The position numbers and the translations under genes are program-made. 64,000 bases of DNA from Doryteuthis pealeii (Eukaryota > Mollusca > Cephalopoda > Myopsida > Loliginidae), in the NCBI GenBank assembly GCA_023376005.1, contig CM042145.1:14447151-14511150 (forward strand), written 5' to 3'. Shown here in pieces: positions 19,701 through 31,359 of the stretch (position 1 is the first letter of the stretch; each line of letters starts with the position of its first letter). Under the pieces are notes generated by a model. The model ran no database searches, was not told the DNA's origin, and worked only from the letters and a program-made list of their open reading frames with translations.

Positions 19701-21430
19701 AAAGTATGAAGAGGAGGCGTGTTTGATCACATGATCCGTTATCGTAAATCGTGCTGTAAACATGCAGGTTGGCACCTTTTTTTTTTGTTTTGTTTTTCTG
19801 TTCTGCTCTCTTTCTAAAAAAATATTCTTGTCCAAGAAATTTGATTAATCAAATTAAAAGCTTAAACATTTGACATAGACATCTTGTATATATATGTCTA
19901 TTTGTAACATTTCTGCCTGAGAAATGATTATGTATTTTTTTCTTCTTTTCATTAAAAAAAAAGTGTATAAAACTAATCTTTAAAAGTGGCTACAAACATC
20001 TGTTGTAGTTTTTTTTATCAATGAAACGTGAAACCTCCTATAAACCCGGTGGTTTTATTTATTTATTTGTAATTGTGGATAAACTAGGGATTCGGATTAA
20101 GTCATGGATTTATTGAAGAAGGTGATTTTATCCCCTTAATTATTTTTACGATATTGTGAAAATCTTAGGCTAAACTCTGAAAAATATAACCTAAATTTAC
20201 CTTATCATTACATACGCAAGTATACAAGAACTTTTAACCAAAAAAATAAAGTGGTTTATTAGAAATATTTTTCTTTAAATTGTTCAAAAGGTTTTGCTTT
20301 GAATTCAATTATTTAATTTTATTAAAGAATGAGTTTTTGATATAAACGATCTTTTTTATAGCCCTCTAAAAAAATATATATATAAAAATAAACAAAAAAC
20401 ATGGTATTAGTTTCATTTTTAGTTTTTGATCGGTGAAAAAAACAAAACAACAAAAAACAAAAGATTTCTCTTGATTTAGATTATTTTTTGCTTATAATTT
20501 GAAATATTATTGTACAAATATTTAATATATTTTCGTTTTTTTTTTAATTTTTAATTTATTTATATTTTGAATCCTCGATATGTTTTACTTTTCGTAAACG
20601 AATTACGTGTCTATGGTAAAAAACGAAAGGCAAAAAAACAAAAAAAACATGAAGATCCGGGGGGAAAAAAAGAGGCAAAAACGTCATAAATTTTTGGGTT
20701 ACTCATTTTATTTTATTTGTTCATTTTCTAAAAAAATAAGAAAAAAAAGTTTTTGTTAATATTTGTTGTTTGTATTCTTAACTCTTATTTTGTGTGTTAT
20801 ATCAGGAATTTTAAAGGAAATAGAAATATAATTTTACTGTTGACTGTGACAAAATCAGCTGTTGAATGTAAAGTTTAGCTTAGCGCACATGACGACACAT
20901 TTTCTTCTTCGTTTTTCGTATCTCTTGTTTATTTTCATGATGTTTTTAGTTTCATGATTGATGGATTTGTAACCCTTCATTTTGTTTTCTTTACCTTTTC
21001 TTAACATTAAAAAAAAAGTATTATAAAAAGAATCCACAATGTGGTAATATTAATGACTGTCAAAGGTAGTTTTATTTTCTGAAGTCATGTTTGTGTGGGT
21101 TTTATTTTTATACGATGGGCCACCCTTTGCAAAGATTCCAATATTTTTAGTCCTTTGAAAACAATTTTTTTTATTTTCTTCATTCTATAAAAAAAATCAC
21201 TACATCAATATAAGTGAATTTAAACTACTTAAGTCATAATAAACACCCAAATGTGACTTTTTTCTTCTTTGTTCGTAACTTCTGCTATTAGTGTGTAGTA
21301 TCTGTGCGCCCCTGCCAAGAATCAGATTGTAATATAATTATATAACCGGTGAAAATATATTACAAAAAAATGAAGTAGATAAATTTAAAACAAAACAAAA
21401 ACAGTTATTACGTTTGTTTTTGTTTTTTTA
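19701..21430. other. No recognisable feature; repeat-poor
   Basis: AT-rich single-copy sequence with A and T runs. If the exon at 18991 is real, this would be its first intron. No second exon with good splice sites and coding character was recognised. Confidence 0.5.
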
Positions 21431-21567
21431 AATTTATTTTGAGGAACTGGGAGGAAGTATTTAATACTTCCTCCCAGTTCCTCAAAATAAATTAAAAAAC
21501 ATTTACTTTGAAGAGTATGAAATTAATACTTAGTATTAATTTCATACTCTTCAAAGTAAATGTTTTT
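21431..21567. repeat. Twin adjacent perfect palindromes
   Basis: Hairpin 1 has 31-bp arms (21431-21461 with 21463-21493, one-base centre). Hairpin 2 has 36-bp arms (21495-21530 with 21532-21567, one-base centre). They are separated by a single base and both arms are perfect by eye. The arms of the two hairpins are unrelated except for the TATT-AATACT-like centres. Confidence 0.93.
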
Positions 21568-21805
21568 CATCTACATACTATGGATATGCAGATGAAAACT
21601 ATGCCATATAGTTTTCATTTTCCACGAGTACAGATTCTACATTCTGATCCTAGACAGAAGTACCGATCCATTGATACATAAATAATCGGCTGAATGTTGA
21701 AATCCCCTCGGAAATAAATGACTGAACTATATTATAAACGAATCAAATTGAAACAAACCTTTTTTTTTTAATAATCTTCCCCTCATGTGTAAAATCCACA
21801 CGTAA

Positions 21806-21890
21806 GAAAAATCAGAAATTTTAACAGGGGTTTTTTAAGTCAACAGATTTACACTAAGTAAACCCTGTTAAAATTTCTGATTTTTCTTAT
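21806..21890. repeat. Small inverted repeat
   Basis: AAGAAAAATCAGAAATTTTA and AACAGGG pair with CCCTGTT and TAAAATTTCTGATTTTTCTT about 40 bp downstream. Confidence 0.85.
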
Positions 21891-22433
21891 ATTTTTGTTA
21901 GTACATCCATTCCTAAAATTGCCACCACATCATTTTTAAACTAAGTTTCTTTTTCTTTCTTTTTTATTCCCATTTATTCATTTATTTTAGGGGCATAAGT
22001 TTTACACCCACACGAATTTATCAGTCTCACATGGTCGGGGGAGTTATTGACGCTCATGTGAAAATGCGTAATGGTTTGTTTGGGTTTTTAAAAATAGGGA
22101 AGGTTCTCAACTGCCAGTATTACTTGTTGGTTCTGGTTACCAAAATTTATATAACTTGAGCCATTTCAAAAAGTCTACTTAAATGAATAAATAAAATGAA
22201 AAAATGTTCAAATAAAAATCATATTCTTTCTAACGCTGTGAAAATTTTCAACAAAAATTCCAGTTATTTTGTGAATGTGAGAAAAAGATAAATAGAAATA
22301 AATTATTTAATCAAAACTTTTTCTCATCAAATTTGTTTTTAAAAGTTGTTGTGTAAATCATTTTTTTGTTGCAAATTTTTTGTTGAAAAAAATGTAAATA
22401 AAAAGTAACTAAGAAAGTCAGGTTAAAAATTCA

Positions 22434-22706
22434 GGTAATCCTTAACTATTTCCTCGTAAATTCCTACCATAAAATAAACTGAACCCTCATTTTATGTCCA
22501 TGTTTTTGTAATAAATGTTTTATTTTTATTGCGCCCGTTATTTTACAATACTAAATATATTTTATTTATTTATTTAATATTCACTTCAATGTGTATATTC
22601 TAAAAGTTTTTATTTTGTGAGAATGGTTAGTTTTAAACACGGACATAAAATGAAGGTTCAGTTTATTTTATGGTAGGAATTTACGAGGAAATAGTTAAGG
22701 ATTACC
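22434..22706. mobile_element. R14 foldback MITE, 273 bp
   Basis: The ends GGTAATCCTTAACTATTTCC and GGAAATAGTTAAGGATTACC begin arms of about 75 bp, near-perfect, around an AT-rich centre. The flanks are A-rich and give no decisive target duplication. Confidence 0.85.
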
Positions 22707-22719
22707 AAAAATTATAGAC

Positions 22720-22743
22720 TTTTTTTTTTTTTTTTTTTTTTTT
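22720..22743. repeat. Poly(T) run
   Basis: A homopolymer of about 24 T residues. Confidence 0.95.
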
Positions 22744-23077
22744 CGATTATCTGAAAATTTTGATTAGAGGCTAGAGAAGGTTTTCTTTTTTTTTTATTAT
22801 ATTTATAATATATATATTTCCTGGAGTCATTGGAACCAAATTAAATAGAAAAGGATCAAACGACAGTAAAAGATTTTTAAGAAAAACAATTTAGGAATTT
22901 AAAAACAACTCGACGAAAATAAATTGTAATATCAATCTCTCAATAGCAGGTCTAGACATTTTATTTTTGAATTTTCAGTTTTAGTTAATTTAAAAAATAA
23001 TTTCTGATATTTAGATTAAAACTAAAATATTAATTTAAGACATTTATATCTAGAATTTACCCAACCTCTTCGCCACG

Positions 23078-23270
23078 GACAGGATGTGACACAAGGTCAC
23101 TTTTTTAAGCGGAGTAAAGCTGGTTTGAATTCAGTTTTCCTTCTCCTAGACTGGTTGCCTTACCAAGGCTAAATAATCTAGTATGCCCTGCTATTTACCC
23201 ATAGCTGGAGGGAGAACAGATGGATTCAGCATACCTTTCCCAAGGGCATTAGCGTTAAATGAACACAGCC
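23078..23270 (-). mobile_element. S2 SINE, 3' two thirds
   Basis: Minus-strand S2 body from the CACATCCTG end to the GCTAATGCCCTTGGGAAAGG block; the tRNA head is missing. Confidence 0.75.
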
Positions 23271-23474
23271 AGTTGATACCATCTTAATGATTAGAGGTAA
23301 GGAAAGACTAAAGAAACATGGCCAGTGGACAAATTATAGCTTATTGAAAATGTAATTTTGGATTTAATTGTTCAGTATAAAAATGTAATTACAGCAAAAT
23401 TAACGGATTTTTTTTTTTCGTTTTGTTGTCCTAATCTGGATAAAATTAGATAAAAATGGCACAACTACAATAAG

Positions 23475-23726
23475 TTGGGACGCACATATTTGCTATGAAT
23501 GAGTCCCCGGGAAATTTTATGGATCCCAACTAAAGCCGTTTAACTCCTACCTTGTAACCTATCATGTGTAATTCCTTTCTAAGAAACTATTGAAATGTAT
23601 TTACTGTTAGCTTGAAATGGTGAGGGAAGAAAAAAGAAAAACACTGGGACGCATGGATACGATTTTACTGCATCCTTTTAGATTTTTGTGCGTCAAGGAC
23701 GCAGGACGTGTACCTATCAGCATCTC
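23475..23726 (-). mobile_element. R6 MITE-like element
   Basis: About 250 bp. The termini are GATGCTGATAGGTACACGTCC on the minus strand and GCGTCCC at the other end. Interior blocks TCCATGCGTCCCAGTGTTTT and TAGTTTCTTAGAAA are shared with copies at about 30.2, 35.1, 37.4, 47.6, 47.9, 48.9 and 58.3 kb. In complete copies the ends form a short inverted repeat (GATGCTGATAG/CTATCAGCATC). Confidence 0.75.
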
Positions 23727-23733
23727 TGTATGC

Positions 23734-23778
23734 TATACCGAGATGTTACCATACACTGTATGGCATACAGTGTATGGT
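23734..23778. repeat. Perfect palindrome
   Basis: ATGTTACCATACACTGTATG is followed almost at once by its reverse complement CATACAGTGTATGGTAACAT. Confidence 0.9.
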
Positions 23779-24039
23779 AACATTGTTCTGTTCGGACATG
23801 AGAACAAATATCTACTAAAGCATCATTTTTTTTTCTGTTCATTTCCTTTTTTTTTTAAATCTGTTAATTATTGGATTTCGGTAGAAATCTAAAGCAATAG
23901 AATATAAGGTTTCTTTTAAGATAAGACTTTTTTCTAAAAATTCTGAAAACCTGTTTTGTTTTTTATTTTGTTGTCAAGCGCAAACACATCTTCAATCAAT
24001 TTAAAACAAGTTACAAGTATAGATCAAAATCTCAGGTTT

Positions 24040-24310
24040 CCGGTTTAGAGGCTTCGGCCTCTAGACTTCAAATCTAGAGAAAATTAACCACGTGTTGCTC
24101 GGGGACAGTCTTCCAGGCGACACCTATCCCCTAGATGTAAAGGGGCAGGGCTGGGTTTATTGTCCAGTGCCTAAGGCGTCCCAAAAGGGGAGTGCCGACG
24201 GCATCCACGCATTTTGTTAGCTCCGATTTGTACGTGGTTTCCCACGTTAAAAAAGATATTGTGTCGTATCGAGGCCACCGGTCGTATCCACCGGCCTTCC
24301 CTTAATATTT
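24040..24310 (+). repeat. R12 GC-rich dispersed repeat
   Basis: Contains GGGGCAGGGCTGGGTTTATT, GCCTAAGGCGTCCC and a CCGACGGCAT-type block. These recur in inverse orientation at 26700-26945. It is CpG-richer than the surrounding DNA, suggesting recent arrival. Confidence 0.7.
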
Positions 24311-24485
24311 CTTCTTTGAAACAACTGTCGATATTGTGTTGTGTACATTTCTTTGTCAAACTTATTTCTTAAAAATTAAAAATTTTTTTTTAAAAAGACA
24401 GAAAAGTTTGATATTGCCGGTAGATTATTGTAGACGAAAACGACTTTAATATTGCTCAAATTAGTTATTTCTGGGGACTGAAATT

Positions 24486-24889
24486 TCTTTCTTTCTTTCT
24501 TTCTTTCTTTTTTCTTTCTTTCTTTCTTTTCTTTCTTTCTTTCTTTTTTTTTTTTCTTTTCTTTCTTTTCTTTCTTTTTTTTCTTTCTTTTTTTCTTTCT
24601 TTTTTCTTTCTTTCTTTCTTTCTTTTTTCTTTCTTTTCTTTTTTTCTTTCTTTCTTTCTTTTTTTTTCTTTTTTTCTTTCTTTCTTTTTTTCTTTTTTCT
24701 TTCTTTTTTTTTTTCTTTTCTTTTCTTTTTTTCTTTTTTTTTCTTTTTTCTTTTTTTTCTTTTTTTCTTTTTTTTCTTTTTTTTTTCTTTTTTTCTTTCT
24801 TTTTTTTCTTTCTTTTTTTTTTTCTTTTTTTTTCTTTCTTTCTTTTTTCTTTTTCTTTTTCTTTTTTTCTTTTTTCTTTTCTTTCTTAG
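24486..24889. repeat. Long polypyrimidine (CTTT)n tract
   Basis: About 400 bp of C and T only on the plus strand, mostly CTTT and CTTTTT units. The lysine/arginine-rich minus-strand frame across it is an artefact of composition. Confidence 0.97.
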
Positions 24890-25360
24890 AAATCTGTGAT
24901 TGATTCTATGTATGAAAAATGAAAGCAAATTTTGAACATCCCTAAAGTGGTTGTGTAGGCAGCCAAATGTTTGCTATTTACTGATTTATTAAATTAACTA
25001 GAAGTAGCTACCCGGTGTCACCTGTGTATGGAGGGGGATAAATTTATTATCTCGGATCCATTATTATTGAATCACGAGTTGGATCCTCACAGGATGCCCC
25101 ATTAAAATCCCTATGTAAAAAAAAAGACCTTGCATTGATCCAGCTGTTCTGAAAAGAAAAAAATTAATGTCTACTATTTAAAATATTAAATGCAAAAATA
25201 AATTCCATGCTGTTATCATTACAATTTTATTTTTTAATTATCTTCATAAATATAAATCAAATCTTCATTATTTTTGCCCAAAAAGCAAGATCTGCTGATA
25301 TTGAATGTGTATATATATTTACTTTGTCATTAATTGTTTTATTTTAAGAGTTTCCTCCGG

Positions 25361-25391
<31 letters not shown>

Positions 25392-26249
25392 ACTGCCATT
25401 TATAGATAGATAGATAGATATAGATTGATAGATAGATGGCGTGCACATTGTAATTTTTCTTCTGTATAAAAAACCCACCGACCACAGTAAATATATTTTT
25501 TGTTGTGCCATTTTTACTGTTCACCATTCTGGGCGTGAACGAAGCACCAAGTTTGCAATATTTTTAAGAAAATATTTTGGAATGTAATTTATTTTAATTG
25601 GTGTGGTCAATTAATTAGCAATATGTAACTTTCTATAACTCTCTATTGTTCCACAGTAAGCCAATATCTTCTTAATGTTTGAGAGAAGGAAAGATGAAAG
25701 AAACCTGACCGATGGACAAATTGTTGCATATTGAAGACGTAATTTTAGTTTTTAACTGTTAGTATATGGAATGTAATTTATTAAAAAAAAAAATTGGTTG
25801 GTTTATTGATTTTAACGGCATATCAACCCGTTAGGGTTATGTCATGCCTAGCAGTTAGGAAGTAATATATGTTGTGTATTTATATTTATACTTTTTAGTA
25901 ATTGGTTTTAAGAATGTGTTAGCACCATTGGGGATCATGTTGTATGGTATTGATTAAGTTAATGTCTATATTCTATGGCATAATTTTATTTCCCTCAAAA
26001 AGGACAGAATGTCCTCCATGTTGACATTTTCAAATCTTTAATTTTTAATTTAATTTCTAACAAAAAAATGTTAAAAATTAAAGATATACTGCTAAATTGT
26101 TCTAAATTTGGAATCTAGAAATGTAATTCAGGTTGGAGTGAACAAATACTTTGATTTTTAATTTTTCTCGTATTACTTTTAAAACTAATATGCTAATATA
26201 AAGGTGTCATTTAAGAAAGGTGAATGAAAAGTGTAAGAATTCCATGGGT
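24890..26249. other. No gene; short microsatellites
   Basis: Contains ACAT/CA repeats (about 25365-25391), GATA repeats (25402-25436) and an R1-tail-like fragment at 25796-25860 (GGTTGGTTTATTGATTTTAA). Otherwise AT-rich without recognisable features. Confidence 0.55.
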
Positions 26250-26550
26250 TACAAACGACAGATATAAGTAGCACTGGCATAAAAGGAATACAAGACTAGG
26301 TATGATTGGGTGAGAAAGGTGATCCACTGAGAACTGTGCAAGAGATTAATATTTGATCATACTGACATATGCACAAACCAGAATCTGTCCTAAAAAAAAT
26401 GAGATTTTGAGATACAAACAGATCACTCAATCTCGACCAAAGTCATAGACCTTGTGTTACTTAACCAGAAAAGAACTTGTTATCTAGTGGATTTTGCCAT
26501 TCTAGCAGATCATGGCACTGAAAATTGATTTTATTTTAAAATCAATGTAT
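26250..26550 (+). pseudogene. LINE fragment, post-RT region
   Basis: With frameshifts and stops, the plus strand reads through phrases typical of the region downstream of reverse transcriptase in a common invertebrate LINE: VIHWELC-like, FDHTD, HKPESVL and LVDFAILADH. The reading frame changes at least twice. It has no start, no intact domain and no partner ORF. It probably belongs to the same LINE family as the YMDD fragment at 34.9 kb, but this is from memory of the family and needs a search. Confidence 0.5.
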
Positions 26551-26699
26551 GGAGATTGTTTTAAATGTGATTTATGAATTTTTCACTGGAATAATTTTTT
26601 TGAAGATTTTTATTTATTCTATTTCAATTTTAAAATACATAATTTTTTATATACATAGTTGTTCTTGAGAAGATGAAATAACATTGTATTTACCTTGTA

Positions 26700-26945
26700 C
26701 CCCACTTGTACGAGTTAGGCACAAGGCCCTATTAACGTGGGACCACCCACAAACCGAAGCTCATGGGTGGCAGGTGAAAAATTGCGTCGATCCCGTCGGC
26801 ATTTCCCCTCAAGGGTCTCAGGCACTGGGCAATAAACCCAGCCCTGCCCCTTTAAATTGAGGGGGCAGGTATTGCCTGGGGGGATAGCCCCCTGGATCGA
26901 CGCTATTAACTTGTAAAGATCCAGGGCCGAAGCCACTGGACCCCC
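26700..26945 (-). repeat. R12 GC-rich dispersed repeat
   Basis: Inverse copy of the 24.0-kb repeat (AATAAACCCAGCCCTGCCCC, TTAACGTGGGACCACCCAC). The flanking AGAAGATGAAATAACATT occurs on both sides (about 26668 and 26947). It is a ~17-bp direct duplication consistent with retroposition-type insertion. Confidence 0.75.
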
Positions 26946-27008
26946 GGAGAAGATGAAATAACATTTATTTATTCTATTTCAATTGCAAAATAAGATAACT
27001 GCTATTGA

Positions 27009-27240
27009 TTGATTGATTTTAATGGCATTTTAACCTGTATAGGGTTATTTTATGCCTAGAGGTTAGCTAATCATGTTCATTGTACATTCATAGTCACATT
27101 TTATATTTTTGTTTCCTAGTTTAAAAATTTTTTGGAGGAGAGGAGCCTATTGAATATAGATCATTTTTAAATGGATCTATTTGACCCATAGATAAGACCC
27201 TAACAGGTACTACCACTCCAGGTCAGAGTGGACCAGTGCA
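27009..27240 (-). mobile_element. R1-related fragment
   Basis: Begins with GATTGATTTTAATGGCATTT and includes TTTATGCCTAGAGGTTAG and GGTACTACCACTCCAGGTCA, the 3' part of R1 or a close relative. Confidence 0.65.
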
Positions 27241-27932
27241 GTTCTACATTCCTAAGTGATATTAGGATCTATGTTACAACATTCCTCTTGGGACCATCTC
27301 TTCAGACTAGTACCGAATTCCTTGTCTGTACTATTTGAACTACTGGAACTAAATGATGACTGTTAAAAGTGGGTTTAATATTTAGTAACTCTATATCCTG
27401 GTGTCGGTGTTCACTTGAGTTAGCTGATTCTGCTTACTGGTGGGAAATACCACATCGTCATCATTATTATTGATGTTATTTTTTTGATAATAAAAACTGA
27501 TTCTCCATCCTGTGTAATTGTATATTGATATTTCAATTAATGAATAACTTTTTATTCTAAATTCCACTTTGACCTGAAACCTTTTAAATCTGAGTGGTCA
27601 TGTCAACAATGCCTTTATTCGTGTTTACCATTTGAAAAAGGAGAGGCAAAATTTAAAAACAAAATTTGCAGGAGTAACTTTAAGTGACTCACCCACTCAC
27701 TGATGCTGTATCCTGGTTTTTGGTCATAGAGATGCTACTCCTATAGTGTGTCTTGGGCTGGAATAGCCGGGTAGAGCCCATTCCTCTTCAGGTCTACAAC
27801 TTGTTTGAATTCAGATATAATTATGATTACATTTTCAAATTAAATTTTGGCTTTAAATAACCATATGCTGTTAAACTAATAAATTAAACCCTAAATCATC
27901 TGAATCTACTTCCTCTCAAATATGGCCATATA
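27241..27932. other. No recognisable feature
   Basis: AT-rich single-copy sequence without a repeat family or credible gene. Confidence 0.5.
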
Positions 27933-28176
27933 AGTCGTCGAGGTGGCCTTAAGTCGGTATCAGCCTATCAGCGAGGGAGTCTATCCCCTTTTCACTAGTG
28001 CACTAGAGATTATTTTAGCATCTGAGGTGGAGCGCCACACCTACCATCAGCTCCTTCTTACTTTACCGCACAGATCATTGTGCTACTCATACGCTGATTG
28101 GCGAGGGCCAGCATCGAACTAGGAACCTTGTGGTTTCTAGCCAAACGCTCTACCGACTGAGCTAACCTGGCCCTAC
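27933..28176 (-). mobile_element. S1 SINE with 11-bp target duplication
   Basis: Complete minus-strand S1 from the GACGACTT-type 3' end to the GGGCCAGGTTAGCTCAGTCG head. The duplication ATGGCCATATA lies at 27922-27932 and 28177-28187, which fixes the element's ends. Confidence 0.93.
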
Positions 28177-28387
28177 ATGGCCATATAGGAAATTTTATTT
28201 TGTCTCTTTGAGATTTTTTTTTTGGTAAATTTAAAGAAAAATGTTTGAAAATGAGTAATAATGGTGAATATTAGTTTGTGGTTAAGAGGATCCATTGGCA
28301 AAATCCCAGACTGGATTGTGAGTCTGGATTTATATCAACCAATGAAACAGTTCTGTCTCCACAGAACAATTTCAAGATCATCACATA

Positions 28388-28955
28388 TACAAGGTGTGTC
28401 AAAAAAAGTATCGAGATTTTTAAAAACTTTTTGACATATCTTGCATTCTGAAAAAAATTAACGTTCCATTCATTGTTCATTTCTATCTTCGTAAATACAG
28501 CTTCAATCTCTTAAAAAAATTAATGTTCCATTCATTGTTCATTTCTATCTTAGTAAATACAGCTTCAATCTTGATACTTTTATGATACACCTTGTATTCT
28601 TTAAAAAATTAAATTCCATTCATTGTTCATTTCTATTACAGTATGACAGTTCTAAATACAGCTTCAATCTTGATACACACCTTGTATTCTTTAAAAAATT
28701 AACATTCCATTCATTGTTCATTTCTATCTTTGAATACAGCTTCAATCTCAATACTTTATGACACGCCTTGTATTCTTAAAAAATTAACATTCCATTCATT
28801 GTTCATTTCTATCTTAGTAAATACAGCTTCAATCTTGATACTTTTTTGACACACCTTGTATTCTTAAAAAAATTAATGTTCCATTCATTGTTCATTTCTA
28901 TCTTAGTAAATACAGCTTCAATCTTGATACTTTTTTGACACACCTTGTATATTCC
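28388..28955. repeat. R8 satellite, ~62-91-bp units
   Basis: Six head-to-tail units share TTCCATTCATTGTTCATTTC, ATACAGCTTCAATCTTGATA and ACACACCTTGTATTC. On the minus strand each unit starts like a mariner-type terminus (ACAAGGTGTGTCAAAAAAGT) and could encode a short peptide containing EMNNEWN. A related copy is at 53847-53992. The array probably arose by tandem amplification of a transposon end. Confidence 0.85.
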
Positions 28956-29170
28956 TATTTTAGATCAGATTGCTTCTTCATTAGGGCAACATGTAGAGAC
29001 TTTTTGAATCGGGTTACATTTTTTTTTTTTAATATAAAATTTGCTTGGATGAGTGCAATCCTATAGAAATCTATAAAGGAACCCAAGAACTTGTGCTTGT
29101 GTACCTGTAGGACTTCAAGAATCGCTTGATAAACTATTTATCAGAATTTTTTTCACTATGCCAAGATGAA

Positions 29171-29611
29171 GGTTAAATCCTACTTAATGGACATAAATTC
29201 CATCATTGTATGTCACCCCGCTGAAAGAGAAAAAAATAGCAAAAATCAAGGAATTAACAGAATTTAATGAAATTTTCAGTGTTGATATATTAATGAATAA
29301 ACAATATAATGCACCAGTTATTTTATTTGAAAACTCTTACATTTTTTCAGGTCAGTTAACTTTGAACCACGTATGTTTGTGAATCTGTGTTACGCCTCAA
29401 AGATACGTGGTTCAAAGTTAACTGACCTGAAAAAATGTAAGAGTTTTCAAATAAGATAAAATAATCGGTGCATTATATTGTTTATTCATTAATATATCAA
29501 CACTGAAAATTTCATTAAATTCAGTTAATTCCTTGACTTTTAGTATTTTTTTCTCTTTCAGCGGGGTGACATACAATGATGGAATTTATGTACGTTAAGT
29601 TGGATTTAACC
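29171..29611. mobile_element. R4 foldback element, second copy
   Basis: The termini GGTTAAATCCTACTTAATGG and the matching TTAAGTTGGATTTAACC bracket long arms. The inner arm pair around 29343-29450 (CAGGTCAGTTAACTTTGAAC with its exact complement) is nearly perfect, so this copy is younger or gene-converted. No clear target duplication. Confidence 0.88.
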
Positions 29612-29649
29612 GCTTTCAGTGTAATAGCAAAAAAATTAGTTAGATTACT

Positions 29650-29918
29650 AATTAGGACTGAGCCTATTCTAGTAGTGACCACCCCAAGTGGAGTTTAACA
29701 GGTTTGAATTCAGTTTTCCTTCTCTTAGACTGGTTGCCTAACCAAGGTTAAAGAACCCAGTCTGCCCTACTATTTACCCATAGCTGGAGGGAGAGTAGTT
29801 GGATTCATAACTTTCCCACGAGTATTAACACTATGTAAACTGTAGCTTCGTCCAAGATTTTAACTAGGGTTGATGAGTCCATTTCCCACGATTCTAAACA
29901 TTAGACCACGCACCTCCT
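29650..29918 (-). mobile_element. S2 SINE, near full length
   Basis: Minus-strand S2 from AGGACTGAGCCTATTCTAG to the head near 29918; the head is mutated. Confidence 0.82.
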
Positions 29919-30219
29919 GACAATTTTCAAACGATTTTGACCAGCATGGGCAAGGAGGTGGGGGTGAAAGCAAGAATGAAGTGGAAGAGCATTTGTGACC
30001 AGTGATGTGGAAAATATTGGACAGGCTGGACAATGAAAGAATCAACATTGAATATGATTTTATGCATTGGCTTAATTTTGATGATTCAATTAATTTTTTT
30101 TTTTTCAGAAGGAAATCTAGGAATGTATTTGTTCTAACTTTGAGAAGAAAAAAGTTAATTCTCTACTTGAATCTTTCCATATACAGTAATGCTGATAGCT
30201 TTTTGATTTAGTGCATCCT

Positions 30220-30470
30220 GACACACATATTTGCTTTGAATGAGTCCCCGGGAAAATTTATGGGTCTCAACTAAAGCCATCTAACTCCTACTTTGTAACC
30301 TATCCTGTGTAATTCATTTTCTAAGAAACTATTGAAATGTATTTACAGTTAGCTTGAAATGGTGAGGGGGGGGGGAAGAAAAACACTGGGACACATGGAT
30401 ATGATTTTTCTGCATCCTTTTATATTTTTATGCATCAGTGATGCAGGACGCGTACCTATCAGCATCTTTG
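30220..30470 (-). mobile_element. R6 MITE-like element
   Basis: Minus-strand R6 with GTACGCGTCCTGCATC near 30450 and CATATTTGCTTTGAATGAGT near 30230. A G run at 30366-30375 interrupts it. Confidence 0.78.
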
Positions 30471-31185
30471 GGCTCCTATTAAACTTAATCAGGTCCTGGC
30501 CTGTCTTGAAAATCAACATTTAAAATCTTGATATTTTACTTTGGCTTCAATACCAATTTCTGGAACCAAAATGGAAAATGTACAACTCAAAAGTCTAAAG
30601 ATTCGTATTTATAGTATATATTAATATTTACTAAGTATAGACTAGTTTGGCACAAGGACAAAAGAAAGTAGAAAGTTTTTGGTGGTGCTAATCATTTAGG
30701 GAGGACCTGTCTGTTTATAAAAAAAACAAAATTTAAAATACTAACTTTTAATTGATATTGAACACAAGTGAAAACTCTGCAGCCATAGCGACCAGATCAA
30801 CAACTGTTCTATATTCCTTTTAAAAGCCCTGAGATCAGGTTCCATGTTTTGAATGTCACCATTTGCAAAATGGATGTTCTATTCTGTTTGTGCAATCTTT
30901 GGTATCTATCTCTCTTTACATTTGGCAAGGAACACAATTCTTTCTTTTTTTTTCTTTCTTTTTTTTTTTTTTCTTTCTTTTTTTTCTTTCTTTTTTTTTT
31001 CTTTTTTATACTTTTATTTGAACAGCAAGACTTATTTTTTGCCTTTTTAACTGGATGATTAATGAATATATATATGCAGAATATGATGAAACTGTTATTA
31101 AACTCTCCTGTGGAAGAAGGAGTCCCTGTGGAAGGAGGAGTCCCTGTGGTGAATGTGGTGGACTGAATTTGCGTTTTCAAACTCC
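30471..31185. other. No gene; T-rich tract
   Basis: Includes a TTTC/T-rich tract at about 30940-31010 and a small GGAAGAAGGAGTCCCTGTGG duplication near 31110-31147. The open frames here are low-complexity artefacts. Confidence 0.55.
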
Positions 31186-31350
31186 AGTCACGCTATTACA
31201 TTCACTTTTGGACTAATACCTTTGGGAAAAGCATGACCCCCCCCTCCCTCAGCTCTGCGTTAAATAGTAGGTTCTTCTACAATAATGGCATTGGTATTAA
31301 ATAACCCACAAAGGTTGATATGCAACTAAACAAAGAAAACAAACCTAAAT
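31186..31350 (+). mobile_element. S2 and R1-tail fragments
   Basis: An S2 body fragment (TACCTTTGGGAAAAGCATGA) joins an R1-like 3' end (TTAAATAACCCACAAAGGTT, AAACAAACC tail). Confidence 0.55.
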
Positions 31351-31359
31351 TCTCCTATT

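Noticed and set aside
24461..24928. Long lysine/arginine-rich minus-strand frame
   Set aside because: It is the translation of the (CTTT)n tract; no non-repetitive coding sequence is attached.
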